This document shows positions 24,639 through 36,984 of a stretch of DNA of 64,000 bases, piece by piece. The notes under the pieces were generated by a model. It was not told where the DNA came from. It saw nothing but the letters and a program-made list of their open reading frames with translations, and did not search any database. The DNA is from Larix kaempferi (Eukaryota; Streptophyta; Pinopsida; Pinales; Pinaceae). Where the stretch lies: assembly GCA_027924585.1 (NCBI GenBank), contig BSBM01000440.1, forward strand, positions 12,555,501 to 12,619,500, given 5' to 3'. The first letter of the stretch is position 1; each line of letters opens with the position of its first letter. The position numbers were made by a program, and so were the translations under genes.

Positions 24639-25370
24639 CGCTATACTCAATGTGCCAAATCAAATAAAAAATAGTAACCTCCCTATACTTAGTGTGCCAA
24701 ATCAAATATGCCACGTGTCACAATATGATCATTCCACGTGTCACCCTAGCATACTAGATATCAACATTTTAACAACGAAATTTATAGACATTTTTCTTTA
24801 AATACTTTGCTGGCAAGTGGAAATATTCTCAGAGAAAGAGCGGCCACTCTTTCTCCAGGGTGTTCTACTGTTACAATTCCCTCATAAATGAAGGGTCGGC
24901 CGACCCTTCTTATTCGAAATATTATTTTCATAATAGTTCGACACTCCAAGAAGGGTCAGTCGATCCTTATTGTATTATCCATTACGGCTATAGTTGAACT
25001 CCTAGATAAAGGTTTTGACAATTAACAACAAAAAGAAGGGGTGGCCAATCCTTCTTGTCATAAAATGAAAGTCAGGAAAAACCATTTTTATATGATATAA
25101 ATTCCAAGGTGTTCTATTTTTACAATTCCCTCGTAATTGAAGGGTTTTCCAACCCTTCTTATACCCCATATTATTTTCATAATAGTTGGAAACTGCAAGA
25201 AGTGTCTGTCGACCCTTATTACCAATATTCTTTTCATTATGGATATAGCTAAATTGTTGGATATAGGTTTTCATAATTAACTATAAAAAGAAGGGGCGAC
25301 CGATCCTTGTTTTCGGAAAACGGAAGTCAGGACAAACTATTTTTATATTTTATAACTTTTCACCTTAAAA
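24639..25370. repeat. hairpin-rich repeat C (partial unit head)
   Basis: Begins with the same CTATACTCAATGTGCC head, here tandemly duplicated (24641, 24683), then the G-box pair at 24712 and 24735. Dyads follow near 24833-24857, 24890-24909 (perfect palindrome GAAGGGTCGGCCGACCCTTC), 24949, 25033, 25136, 25198 and 25288. The unit is cut off after about 730 bp; no ORF follows. It lies within 11 bp of the end of unit B. Confidence 0.75.
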
Positions 25371-26670
25371 TTTTGAACAATTACAAATGAAAATTGCAAT
25401 TTTGAACACTTTTCAAATCAGAAATTGCATTTTTTGATTTTAAATTCACATTTGAAGGTTATATATTCATACCTCCCTTCTAGCATAAAGGGCTTTAATT
25501 AAAAAATAATAATAACTAACAACACTTTTCATTCTTTTTATTAGATTTCATTCTATTTAGAAAAAGAGAAAAAATAAATAATGCTTCGATTTAAAAAAAC
25601 AAAAGGAAAGAATGTTTCTATTTAAAAAAAAAGAATGTTTCTATTAAAAAAAAGAAAAAAGAAAGAATAGAATAGTTTTTGTATAATTCTACTATAATGA
25701 TACTAATGTAAATGTGTAAAGTTACTTATTTACAATTACTTCCACAAGTAAACTTCAGTTCAAGGAGCATTATCCCTCAGTTGCGGATGTCAACATGATC
25801 TATGGGGCCATCCCCCCAACATGTGGAGAGCACGAGGGGAGGGATCCTAGCACCCCGCACCCTTAATGCTGCACACATTACCCTGCCCGGTATCAGACCT
25901 GCCCACAATGATGCACACCTCCACACATGTCTACCCGCCACTCCACCTGCCCTACCATCTGTCTACCTCCACAGCTGGCCACCCCCACACTTGTGGCTTA
26001 ATGGCATCCCTCTGCACTGTTGCTCACAAGTCCCTTCGCATTTAATTTGGCCGCCACCCTGGTAGAGCTCGACCGTAGCTTGGCCCTATGCACATTCATT
26101 TCAGCCCTCGGCTCTTTCAATTCTGCTCTCTACTCTTAACTATGGCTCGTTCGAACACTAGCCATGACATACAAACTCCTCGCTATTTAAACCTGTCCAT
26201 GCACACCATAGATGACACTTAGTATGCCTCCTCGAACCTTTGGTTCGACTCTGTTCATCCTTATATTCAGCTCCAGTTCTGGTTCTGGTCCCTCATGGAT
26301 TCTTTTGCCATGACCAAGTCCCGTTGTCTTTCACGTCGAGGTGGGGGGAATCGTTGCTCTAGGAGCTAGAGCACCCCAAGCTCTGGTGATGGTTTTGACA
26401 CTGGCATTTTCTTTGCCAGTCGCAACCTGATTGAAGACTGGCTCATGAAGAATATGTTGGGGAAGATTGTGGATGACTTGCTAGGAAACTAGGGTTCTAC
26501 TCGGAACCAAATGTGGTCCACCAGGGCCAAGCTCGTTTCCCGGGATGAAAAGCTAGCTAATCTCGACGCCACCTTCTGCTGGAGCCAGCACGCGATTTTA
26601 AGTCGAAGTCCAGTCTAGGATGAATCTACTGGTAAAGGTAATGGCGACCCTTCTCGTGTCTCTGCGGCCT
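25371..26670. other. AT-rich then GC-rich region, no assignable gene
   Basis: 25371-25760 is AT-rich with A-rich runs (25560-25680). 25780-26660 is abruptly GC-richer. A frame from ATG 26142 to about 26660 stays open apart from three or four stops and looks coding in composition (RNLIEDWLMKNMLGKIVDDLLGN around 26420-26490). I do not recognise it. It may be a decayed gag or host fragment. Confidence 0.35.
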
Positions 26671-27130
26671 TGCTATACTCAATGTTCCAAATCAAATATG
26701 CCACATGGCACAATATGATTGTTCCACGTGTCACCCTAGGATACTAGATATCAACATTTTACCAATGAAATTTATAGATGTTTTGATTTAAAGACTTTGC
26801 TGGAAAATGGAAATATTCTTAGAGAAAGAGCACGGTCTCTCTTTCTCCAATGTGTTCTATTGTTACAATTCCCTCCCAATTGAAGGGTCGATCGACCCTT
26901 CTTATTCCCCACATTATTTTCATAATAGTTCGACACTGCAAGAAGGGTCAGTCGACCCTTCTTATTACCAATATTCTTTTCATAATATTTTGACACTGCA
27001 AGAAGGGTCGGTCGATCCTTCTTGTGTTCTCCATTATGGATATAGATGAATTGTTGGATAAATGTTTTCATCATTAAGTACGAAAAGAAGGGGCGACCGA
27101 TCCTTCCTGTCGAAAAACAAGTGTCGGGGC
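26671..27130. repeat. hairpin-rich head of unit D
   Basis: CACGTGTC at 26725-26732 (its partner at 26702 is mutated to CACATGGC). Dyads at 26821-26848, 26882-26901 (perfect palindrome GAAGGGTCGATCGACCCTTC), 26941-26962, 27001-27022 and 27085-27107. Spacing is close to 60 bp for the three central dyads. Confidence 0.8.
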
Positions 27131-27394
27131 AAACCATTTTTATATCTTATAACTTAGCCGATTAATTTGTTATTCTAATAATGACTTGAATATTTTAGAC
27201 ATTCATTTTTTCACATTAAAATTTAGAACATTTATTAAATAAAACCCCGCAACCTTTCTTTTCCTTCCTGCATATTTAAGTTTTAACCGTCGATTTGTCT
27301 TGATCCCGCGGATGAGATTACACTGGGTGATTTAAATGAAGTTTAGTTTGTCCATTTTTTGACTGTTTTTCTGAAGTTGTGGGAAGCTCTGATT

Positions 27395-27780
27395 TTTTCC
27401 ACCAAGTCGTTTTCATCCCGCAATCCCGCTTATTTCTTATTTCGGGAAGACTTTGTAAATAACTTTTGAACTTTTCATTCCGCAACCTTTAATTGCAGAT
27501 TGCGGAAAAGTGGTTCAAGTAATAAGGTGTGTTGTGTGGCCCCGCAACCTGCAATTGCGATTGCGAAAGATTATTTGAATTATAAAGGGTTGTTTTTTAT
27601 CCCGCATCTCGCAATCGACATTTGTGGATTGCAGATTGCGGGAACCTTTTTTATTGTTGGCTTTCTAGGTTGCAATCTTGCAACCCTCAACCCGCAATTG
27701 CGGATTGCGGATTGGGGGAACAATGTACATAGTTCCAAAATAAAACTTTCGCAACTTGACCCTGCATCCCGCCAAGTTTA
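27395..27780. repeat. CCGCAA/TTGCGG dyad repeats
   Basis: At least five copies of CCGCAA-type sequence paired with GATTGCGG, often as 'CCCGCAA..GCAATTGCGGATTGCGG'-like dyads, between 27415 and 27730. A similar block lies at 18070-18150 in unit B. Confidence 0.6.
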
Positions 27781-28900
27781 ATTTTAGTCGTTGATTCGTT
27801 TTCATCCTACGGTCTAGATTTGGTCCGCAAGAAATATGATAAGTAAAACATGCAAAAATAATGAATCAATTTAGGTTTATTTATACGAGTAGAGAAAACT
27901 TCTTTTTTTTTCGGCCGAAGAAATTTTTTTTCCATTTCATTATTCGTCCGAATAACCTTTGCTATAATTGATGTTTCCATTACGGAAAAAGGTTATTCGG
28001 CCGAATAAGATTTGAGACATGAAAGCTTGACGATTCTGCAGAATTTTCAGGTTTCTCCATTTTCAGAAGGAAAAAACCTCTTACACTACAAAACAAATGT
28101 CGGACTTGATACCATTAGGTTCATCATTGAATCTACTTTACGTGGGTATAGATTTTGTTGTGTATAGATAAGAACTGATATTTTTTATGTTTTATTTTCG
28201 TAACATGCGTCGAGTTTGGATTCATCTCTTTAAAAAAAAGGTGAAAAGAAAAATCCATAACTTTAAAAATACACCACCAAACAAATTGAAAAAAATGTGG
28301 GAATCTTAATTGGCGTGTCTACTTCAAAAGGGTGTTCGTAGATTTTTTATTTTTAGAGTCAATTGAGAGAAAAGTGGCGCAAAAAAAAACATGTTGAAAA
28401 TCGACTAAGTTTCCCCATAGATCGACTTTAAAAAAATATAATAATTAGTATATAGATCCATTGGTTACAAACTTATAGTCAGGCACTAGTACATTGTGTG
28501 TAGATCATCGTAGCATTTTTCGATTTTACTGGCACAACAAATCATGACTATTTTGTAGTATTTTCATTTTATAAGAACACACTGTCAAACATTTGAGAAA
28601 TTGACATATCAAATCTCAATAAAAAAAATTGAAAAAATTATGAATAGAAAGCTAACATAATTCTCTAAAAGTTTTATTTTTACTGCAAAGTGAAATTCTA
28701 AACAAAAATATCACTTTTGTTTGCACAAAGTTGAAAAACATGAAAAAACCAGAATTATTTTCTCACGAGACCCCCCAAAATAGACACCCATCTTCATTTT
28801 TTCACCCCCCGTCGAAAAGAAATAAATATGTGATTTTCCCTATTTTTCCTTGTCATTTTTATTTTTAGAAATTACCTTGCTGCTTGAATTTTACTGCGAA
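27781..28900. other. AT-rich leader of unit D
   Basis: Many A and T runs and no ORF. It ends in a strong pyrimidine tract before CAG at about 29025, a good candidate 3' splice site ahead of the conserved part of the ORF. Confidence 0.4.
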
Positions 28901-28977
28901 GTTTTTACCATGTCTGTTACCCGTTACTTTCAACTGAAACAAGTTGGTTTTGCTCATTCCTCTTATTCAGTTATCTA

Positions 28978-31900
28978 TTGTTTCGATATTTTGAATTGTT
29001 TTTTATTTTTGTTCATTCGTTTATCAGAAACCCTCCAGTTTCAAACGTGTTGAGAAATACTCGTTGTAAAACTGCTCAGAAGGATTTACTGAACAAAGAC
29101 CCAAATTTTGGTATTTTCTCTGACACTAGTGATAAAATCATTGAAACCTATCAGCTAGATTGGTCCAGAATCTATTCAATTTTAGATAATGATGACCTAT
29201 CAGACATTCAAAATGACCAACTGGCGTATGAGAAAATTAGGGATTCCCAGCTTCATGCCATTGCTGCCAGACCCGCTATCTTGCCTTATACTAATGCGGT
29301 TAAATGGATTGTGGACCATGCTAACCCTAAAGACCTGTCATTTAATGACAATGCAGTGTCACAATTGGCTCCCTTCCTCCCTAAGGATTTCATCAGAGCT
29401 TATGCTCTTAAATGGTCTATGCAACACCTTAACGCTAATTTCATGGAATCTTGTAAGACCAGGTACAATTTCAACGAAATGTTGAAGTCATGGATGAATA
29501 AACCTAGTAGTTTCATCTGTAGGGATGATAACTTGTACCTGGTTTCCTGGTTTAGAGAACCTTATTCCCTATTAGATGCCATGCTATGCAGACTCTATGG
29601 TCTCCCAAACGTTTATGTATTTAAAGTTGATTGGGCTCCTTAGCCCATCATGTTCTAACGACTGGTGAGTTGTTCCCTTAGGCATCAATCTTGTCTTTTG
29701 AACTCAAAACAACCATTCAAGCATATCAAAAGGCATCGACTGTGAAGAAGCCACATTTCTTCTTTTCAGCTTTTGTCGTTGATATATTTTGTGTAGAATT
29801 CCAATATCCCAACATGGGATGGAATTGGACTCCATTAGATCCTCCTGTCCATATTTATCATTCCGCATTATGGGAGAACAATTATATGCCTTTCATATTT
29901 GGCATTTGTGATCACTTCTTTGGAAGTATTTACTTCAAAATCTTCAGAGAACAGGCTCTTGCTTTCTCAATTGATGCCAGAACCTTCATTTCCACAATTG
30001 GTGATTGGTATGTGTGTGAATCCTTATCATGTGTCATAGTTTGGGGAGGCAATATTGTTCATCTGCTACCCAGGATAGTTCCTGACAGATTGGTCATTGA
30101 AGAGGTTTCCTACCAAACTGTTACCAATGGTGTGTATTTAAAGCTAAGTGGTCCTAAGAGGAAGGCATGGCCTGAGTTCCCCTTGAACTTTGGTCCATTG
30201 GCCATCCCAAATTCAACTTGGGATATAGTGTTGGGTGACAAAATTGCTGCATTAAAATTGGATTCTGTGACCAAAAGAAGACATGATCCTAAAGTTGTTC
30301 TAGATGCTGATTTCAAGCACAACCATGTGAGGGGTGGGTTTGTTCATGAAGAACTTCCTTATGACTCCATCTATCAGGGAGTAAATACATTTGATGAATT
30401 CTTGACAAGGGATAAGAGTAAATATGAACATAACCATATCATGTAGTATCAACATGTCCTTAAGACTACGGTTTTGAGCTGCAGAGCAATGGAACTAAAC
30501 CTCATTTAGAAAGAAAGAAAGTATAGAGAGGGGAAAGAAGGTCAGAAAGCACCTGCTCCACTAATGCTAACCTGCAATAAAGGGGATAAAGGAAAAGGTC
30601 TCATGGAAGATGCTCGAGTGGTAAAGACTGCTAAACAATCGAAAGTATTGATGCAGGCATCACAACAATCAAAGCAGAATTTAGCTTAGATGACTTCGAT
30701 GATAGACACTCAAGTAGTTGCAGCTGATAAGCTTACTGTTGATATTCAAGTGACTGTTGTAGTTACTCAAATTGTCACCAAGTCATCCAAAAGGCATAAA
30801 AATCATCCTTCTGCATGTCAAATCCCTACCTTCAATATTAGTGACAGTGATGTTGAAGGTGAAGTACATTCTTCTATGCCTGTGATTAAGGAAGTAACTG
30901 AAACTTCACAAATAAATACATATTTATTGAATGCTATTGAAGTGGATGACTATGTCCCAGACCATCAGTTTCTTGAAACTACACCTGCTACTGACACCAC
31001 AACCTCAGCACTTCTACTTCCATCTATTCAAATTCTTTCAACTTTGTCATCTGGGGTAACACCTCCATTCCCCATATCCCAGCTTTTCCATACTCTAACT
31101 ACCATCACTTCTCCATTCCCATCCATCTCAGTTCCACTTCCTATTTTTCCATCTACTATTGCAGAGATCTAGTCTTTGACTGTCCCTCTGCAATCACCTC
31201 CATTCATTTTATCACCACCAGCTACTAATGAGCAGACTCTGGTTCCTCCTTCTTCATTACCAGCTGATGATATCCAAGTTCCACTTTTTGAAGCCTTCAC
31301 TTCAATTCCATCCCCAAATTGTGTACCAGCAGTTATTCGAAATATCCCTTCCACCCCAACTACTTCCCAAATAACTATGTCTATACATGCTCCTTCTACT
31401 ACTCAGACATCTACATTGGTTTCAACGATAAATGTGAATTCATCATTTATTGAATTGGTAGCTGAGTTTGAAGAAGACATTGTAGTCCCTCTTGGGGATT
31501 ACTTCTACAGCAGAGCTTCCAAGTCAATGGCAAGAAAAGGTAAGAAGAGAAGTAGGGATCAAGGTGGATTGGAGGCACCTACTCCTAATCAAATAATTTG
31601 GACCAAGCAGTCTGATGAAATACAACGAGAAGCATTGGATGTTGCTACAGCCATGGGTGAATTTGTAGGTGCAAACTATGATTCAGTGACAACGCTGAAT
31701 AGGGAGATTGATTTAAATAAAGAAGAGCTAAAGAAGCTTGAAGATGAATTGGAAAAAACCAATGAGGAACATGAATCTTATGTTACTGATCTCAGGAAGG
31801 TATTTGAAGATATGTTTGAAGATCTGCAGTTGAAAAAAACCTCTCTCCAGGTTAAATTACATGATGCAGAAGTTGTAAATGTTTCCAATACACAAAGGAT

Positions 31901-32729
31901 AGATGTGCTAGAAAAACAATGTGAGGATGCAACTGCAAGTGTATCCTCCTCTGTATTCTCTGGGTTTTCCCAGCTGGATTTTAAGGATTTGGCCATTCAA
32001 GTCAGTGATTAACACTTTAAGTTGCTAGCTGAATTGTTTCACACCTTGAATGATATCCAGGAGACTCACATTGTTTTTTGGAAGATGTCTATTACTCTTG
32101 ATCAACAAGTAGCTAAAAGATAGCAGGAATTTAAGGCCAATGAAGATATTGTGCAATGGCAGAGGTACATTAAGGAGACACTTGAGAATATTACTACTCT
32201 CACTAGTTTCCAACTGAAGAAAATCAAAACTGCGTTGCACGCTTGGCATGATCTAAATGATATGGTTGGAGATACTATCCAGAAAGCACAAGGTGTTTGC
32301 GGAAGGAGATGGTACATTGTGGTTAGCATCATGGAGAAGTTGCAGTTCCCTACCATGGACCTCATTGAAAGCGCTCGTCCACTGAAGTTGATGCTAGAAC
32401 ATGTTGAACGTCGATGTGAGGAAGCTAAAGAGAAGATCCAACACCTCGAGTATATCAAGATTGATGACATGGATCAGTTAATCAGGAAACCTGTCGCCAT
32501 TGAGGGAATGATCCACATTTTTATTGGTATTTGGCATAATTTGGCTAAAAACGAGATGGAAACTTTTATGTGTGATGCCCAACTAGGGCTTGAGTCGATC
32601 AATTATCCAAATATAGATGAATTTTTAGAAATTGTAGCCATGTGGAAAGATTTTCTTAGCCATTATCCTAGTTCGATTTTTGAAATCCCTATTTTTGGGG
32701 GGAATTCATCCTTCGTAACAAAATTGTAA
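28978..32729 (+). pseudogene. LTR-borne ORF, copy D, broken
   Basis: Frame 28978-29643 and, after a frameshift between 29643 and 29691, a second frame to 32729 with in-frame stops at 30444, about 30508, 30687, 31170, 32010 and 32121. About 1,250 codons if read from 28978; the real start may be a spliced exon joined at about 29026. The N-terminal part is homologous to the ORF at 45606: 'AARPAILPYTNAVKWIVDHA' (20 residues, near 29270) against 'AATRPELFPCVEVIGWILQHA' there, and LCRLYGLPN against MCRIFGMPN. Then come a Ser/Thr/Pro-rich linker (30690-31500), a basic patch ARKGKKRSRD (near 31530), coiled coils (31600-31960) and a C-terminal region with DDMDQLI. Function unknown. Confidence 0.7.
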
Positions 32730-33205
32730 TTATTATTTAAAGGGTAGTTTTCTCGTAGGCTAGGGATCATGATGGAATTCGGAGGAGAAAATCAGCAGAA
32801 GAGATTGGGCATACTCTGGTTAATGCAGGGCTTGTAATTCCTGCAAACTTTCAGTAATACAGTTATGTTATTCTCTTCCATACTCTTTTGTCTATTAATC
32901 AAATTTCTTTGATCAATATTGATTTTCACTTTCAGGTTTTTTAACCATACTGTTTAATATTTTGCGATCTATAATTACATTGATCTACAGTTTTGATTTT
33001 TCTTTGCTTATGATCTGTGTATCCTTAATGTTTTAAAAGAATTTATTCAATTAAAACTTTTAGCTATTTCTGCAAATTGTTTTTACAAAAAATTATAATT
33101 GATTTTAATTTTTCAATTGACATATTAGTTACAGGTCAATCTTGAATGCGCTTGAACCCTTAATTTGCCATCAGTTAATTTTAATTTGTTGTTGACTCAA
33201 ACCCA
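32730..33205 (+). other. 3' tail of unit D
   Basis: AT-rich sequence that aligns with the tail of unit B. No ORF. Confidence 0.5.
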
Positions 33206-33799
33206 ATCGACAGGGGTTCCCATCACTGTCGACACCAACCCACCGCGATCTCCCTAAGCACCAACCCAGACAAGTTTTACCCTGTCCAGCAACACCTGCG
33301 AAACAGATGAGGTCTCACCCGAGGCGATCAACGAAGAGTGGACGAAACCATGTTTCCTCCGAATGAAGGAGGATGATTGTGGAAATACTTTCTTACTTAA
33401 CTTATCGCAACATTCAAGACAAATCTATGCATTCAAGTTTACCATCATTCATATTCATAGCATCATTCTACAGAAACATTCATCGCGACAAGTATAACAT
33501 TACATTATAACTGCAGCAAGAAACCATCGCAATATGCATAAAAGGTACACAAGGAATCTCACCAAACAGTTCCGTCATGTCATATTACTTCAGCAAAAAC
33601 CTTGATACAACATCTCTACAAAACCAAATCTCAGCAATATCTCTTGATCTCACATACAGACTCAAAGATGCACACAAATCAACATCCAAAGATCCGTACT
33701 AGGATGCCCTTACACTTCCAACATATGACTATATATAGGCTTCCGCCTTTACAATGCTTGTCCACTTACTAACAACTTCCTAATCGACACTTGGAAAAA

Positions 33800-33945
33800 T
33801 GACCCAAAATCTAACTGACACGGTCCAAATGACCCAAAAACCCACCTACTGCGGTACAATTATCTCAAAACTACATATCATATGGTCCAATGACCCAAAA
33901 ACCCGCATTCTACGGTACAATCAACTCAAAAATACATAAAATACT
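33800..33945. repeat. two tandem repeats of about 62 bp
   Basis: The pattern GGTCCAA-TGACCCAAAAACC then TACGGTACAAT-A-CTCAAAA occurs at about 33825 and 33885, with a partial third copy upstream. It lies in the tail of the probable 3' LTR. Confidence 0.6.
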
Positions 33946-34079
33946 CTAGCCTTCTGCCTTCCGCGACCTCTTCTGATGTGTCACAGCATAGGCAATGCTA
34001 CAATTCTTCCTTACCAAACCACCTACCAACAGGCCCCCAACACAATCTTGTGGTTCACCCTCGAGCCATGTCAACTGGA

Positions 34080-36984
34080 CATGGTGTACTCTGTGGTCTT
34101 GACTTTGAAGTCCTCGTACTTCTGCTTGACTATCATCAACATTTCCTTTGCTGTCGTAGCCGCCTCCTGACTGTCAACAACATCCTGGGGCAATGGGTGT
34201 TCGGTCAGCTTCACAGCCACTTGTTGACAATGTCCCTGTACTGCCTGGAGAACTTCACCAGCCTTTGTTATAAACTGGCCACCAACATCCTAGAACTACT
34301 CCAGCTGTGTGGCACACTTCTTCTATCGCTCATCGGCCTTGGCGACGCGCTGCTGCAGATATTTCAAATCTGCAGACTTGGCAACCTGCTCCATGGGTGG
34401 CATCACACGCATCACTGCCTTTAGCATCTCCAACTACCGCTCTACTTCCTGTCGAACCTTCATCAGTTGTTCAACCTACTCATCCTGAACGATCCATCCC
34501 TAGAACTGCACAGTGTCAGCTGTGAGCCTTGTTGTTGTTGTTTCCAGCTCCACCAGCTGCATTGCTATCTCCTCAATTGCGCATTTGTGGTCATCCACTT
34601 CTGCTTGAGGGGTGCCAGGGTTCACCTGAGCTTTTAACTCCTGGTTCTCATGTCGTAACTGGACAATGATAGTCCCCATTTTCTGCACATGTTGAAGCAT
34701 ATCCACCTCTTTAGTGGACTCTGACACATGGTGATACACCGCCGCAATGGCCCGGTCTACCCACACACTGTCATCCCACATATGGTCCTTCTCTGTGATG
34801 AGGCGGTCCTTCTCTTTCTTTAATTCTTCAATCTCGTGAGCCTTCTCAGCTCGCTCCTTCTTGATGTCTTCCTCAATCTCATCCACAGCCTGCCGTGTTG
34901 CAGCGGCCCATCCCGTCAAATTTGCAATGGCTGCTTGTGCAACTGCCTCGTGCTCCTACAACGTCATTCACTTAACACTGATCTTGTTCATTTTGTCAGC
35001 CATTTCTGGGTTAGCCACCGTCTGCATAGTTGTCAATGCTTGCGCTGGTAATGCATTAACATTGATGGACACCTTCTTCAACTGCTGCAGTAAGGTGTTC
35101 ATGGCCTCATCTTCACTCACAATCACAGTCGGGGGAATCTCCACATTCCAGAGCCATGGCTCAGTGCTGATTGTGCTAACTTGCGGTGCTACTACTTCTT
35201 CATGTGACCTCCACGAAACCATGTCACACACAGAGTCCATACGAGCTGTGAGCACATGGAATCTTTCATCTGTCACCCTTGTCATCTTCTGAGCTGCTAT
35301 GGTGGATGCATCAGCGATTGGTTGTATGAAACGACCCACGTGCGCTTCCGTCGATAGAGGCAGCCCACTGATTGTCACAGGGTCCTGGTGCCCTTTCATT
35401 CTATTTTCTTCTAGGGTGCGGTCACTGTCATCATCGGTCAGTGTCTTGATGGATTCTCAGTCTAAGTCATGATGACTGTGCTGGTCCTGCACCGATACAC
35501 AATCATCTGGACCTTGCGCCAGTTCCCCAGCCTCAATCTCATCCAAACCCATAGGTTCACGCCATTGCATTGGCTAGTCATTCACGATAGCCTCCAACTC
35601 TTCTGTTGTGACCTTATATGATGTCAGCAACCATTCCTTATCAGGGTCGCGATGAGCTTGGACATAAATTGAATGCGGTTGAATTGCAAATACCATGACC
35701 GGCTTAAACTGCGTTGCGGTTTCTTCAGACAAACGAGGCACCCTCGTCGCAGCCGTACAGAGCATCTCCTAGTATAAACAGAATAGCAATGTACATTCCT
35801 TATTATGTTCTTGTTCTCGAACAAACTACAGGTTTTTATACTGTGTTCCATGACGCTCTTTCACATCGTCAACCTCCATACCCTGGTATACGTTGGGATC
35901 CTTCGAAGCCACAAATGTAATCAATAGAAGTAGCCAGCTTTATGTGAACGAGCCCTTACTGGCTTGAATGACCACGGCATCCTCTGCCAACTAATTCAGT
36001 AGAAACAGCGACCAGTTCATCTACACCCCATCCGCACATTACTCAACACACACCACAATGCCCGAATTACACTAATTGGGTCGGCCACCCCGTACCATTT
36101 TGCAAGAAAGTATCTTAGTGTCAGTGAGCACCACCTTATCATTGATGCTACTAGTGCGGTAACCCCATCTATCCTTCTCCAACTTGTATTGCTTAACCAA
36201 CTACACGACCAACTTTTTTTCATTCTCCTTTCCTCAAAAATACTGTGATGGGTCAACCCCATTTTTGGGCAACACAATGATCTCTGCGATCAAGTGCACT
36301 GTGATGGAAATTCATTCATCCAGCCATAAAATACCGCCTGAAAGCATGCGAGAAGCTACTTCACACATTCATTGACCTCCAGCAGCCATCCAAACTGGGG
36401 CATATTGATAAGGCCTAGTAGGCCTGCTTGTTGCAAACCCCACACCCGATCATGTGGAACCGGCTTACTGCTCAACTACAATCCTGGCTCATAATGGGCT
36501 GACGTGATCTCCTTGTACGCCACCATGTCATGTTCGTCATATCTCAGATGCATCAACACCGGTGCAATATCAATAGAACACTCCATCCCAGCAGGGAGTG
36601 CTGGCATCTTCAATGGGTACTTCTGGTTCTGCTGCACCTTCTGGGAAGGTACCTCGGGTAGTCTGGTTTGACTGGGGGGGGACATAACCTAGGATATCAG
36701 TGGTTGAGAGGCCTTCCCATGCGACGGACTCATCAACTCGGCGGCTGGATGGCCCCACTTACCCCGGCAGTGGAGGACTGAAGCTGTCGCTTGCTCTGCG
36801 TTGATTCAGACAGCTGACCTCCTTGACGCTTCTTAGCAATTACCGACTCTCCCACGGGCATGTTTGCAATCTCAGCCTCAAGATTGGCATCTCTTGCAGA
36901 CTCGACTTCTTCTTCAATAGCAATCCCGGTGAAAGGAGATTCGACTTCACTGCTAATCTCAACTGTTTCTAGCTCTCGTGGCAT
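34080..36984 (-). pseudogene. accessory ORF in the 3' LTR region, broken
   Basis: On the minus strand it starts MPRELETVEISSEVESP (36984). After frame changes near 36745 and 36690 it continues with segments such as MHLRYDEHDMVAYKEI (near 36540), INMPQFGWLLEVNECVK (near 36400) and ILSCKMVRGG (near 36100). Another frame (35765 to 34500 and beyond) has EWLLTSYKVTTEELEAIVND (35640-35575) and a long coiled coil (34870-34500). The overall plan, an N-terminal globular part followed by coiled coil, is like that of the ORFs in units B and D and in the 42898 element, but I cannot align the sequences with confidence. I have a general memory of similar ORFs in gymnosperm repeats, not of a function. Confidence 0.45.

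Larger units (their letters stand above)
26671..33205 (+). mobile_element. giant solo LTR-like unit D carrying an ORF
   Basis: Starts TGCTATACTCAATG and ends near CTCAAACCCA. The order (hairpins with G-box, CCGCAA dyads, AT-rich leader, long ORF, AT-rich tail) matches unit B, and the two align in head and tail. Length is about 6.5 kb. No primer site or gag follows, so I read it as a solo LTR of the same family as B. Flanking 5-mers do not match, so boundaries are approximate. Confidence 0.5.

Noticed and set aside
25540-25690. A-rich runs as a LINE or SINE tail
   Set aside because: The runs are interrupted and no LINE or SINE body lies upstream.
25802-26065. Pro/His-rich 87-residue ORF
   Set aside because: Low-complexity composition from a GC-rich patch; no start context or similarity.
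10440-27130. CRISPR-like array or MITE reading of the hairpin repeats
   Set aside because: The dyads vary in sequence, have no constant repeat/spacer structure, and no terminal inverted repeats with target copies bound the blocks. The host is a plant.
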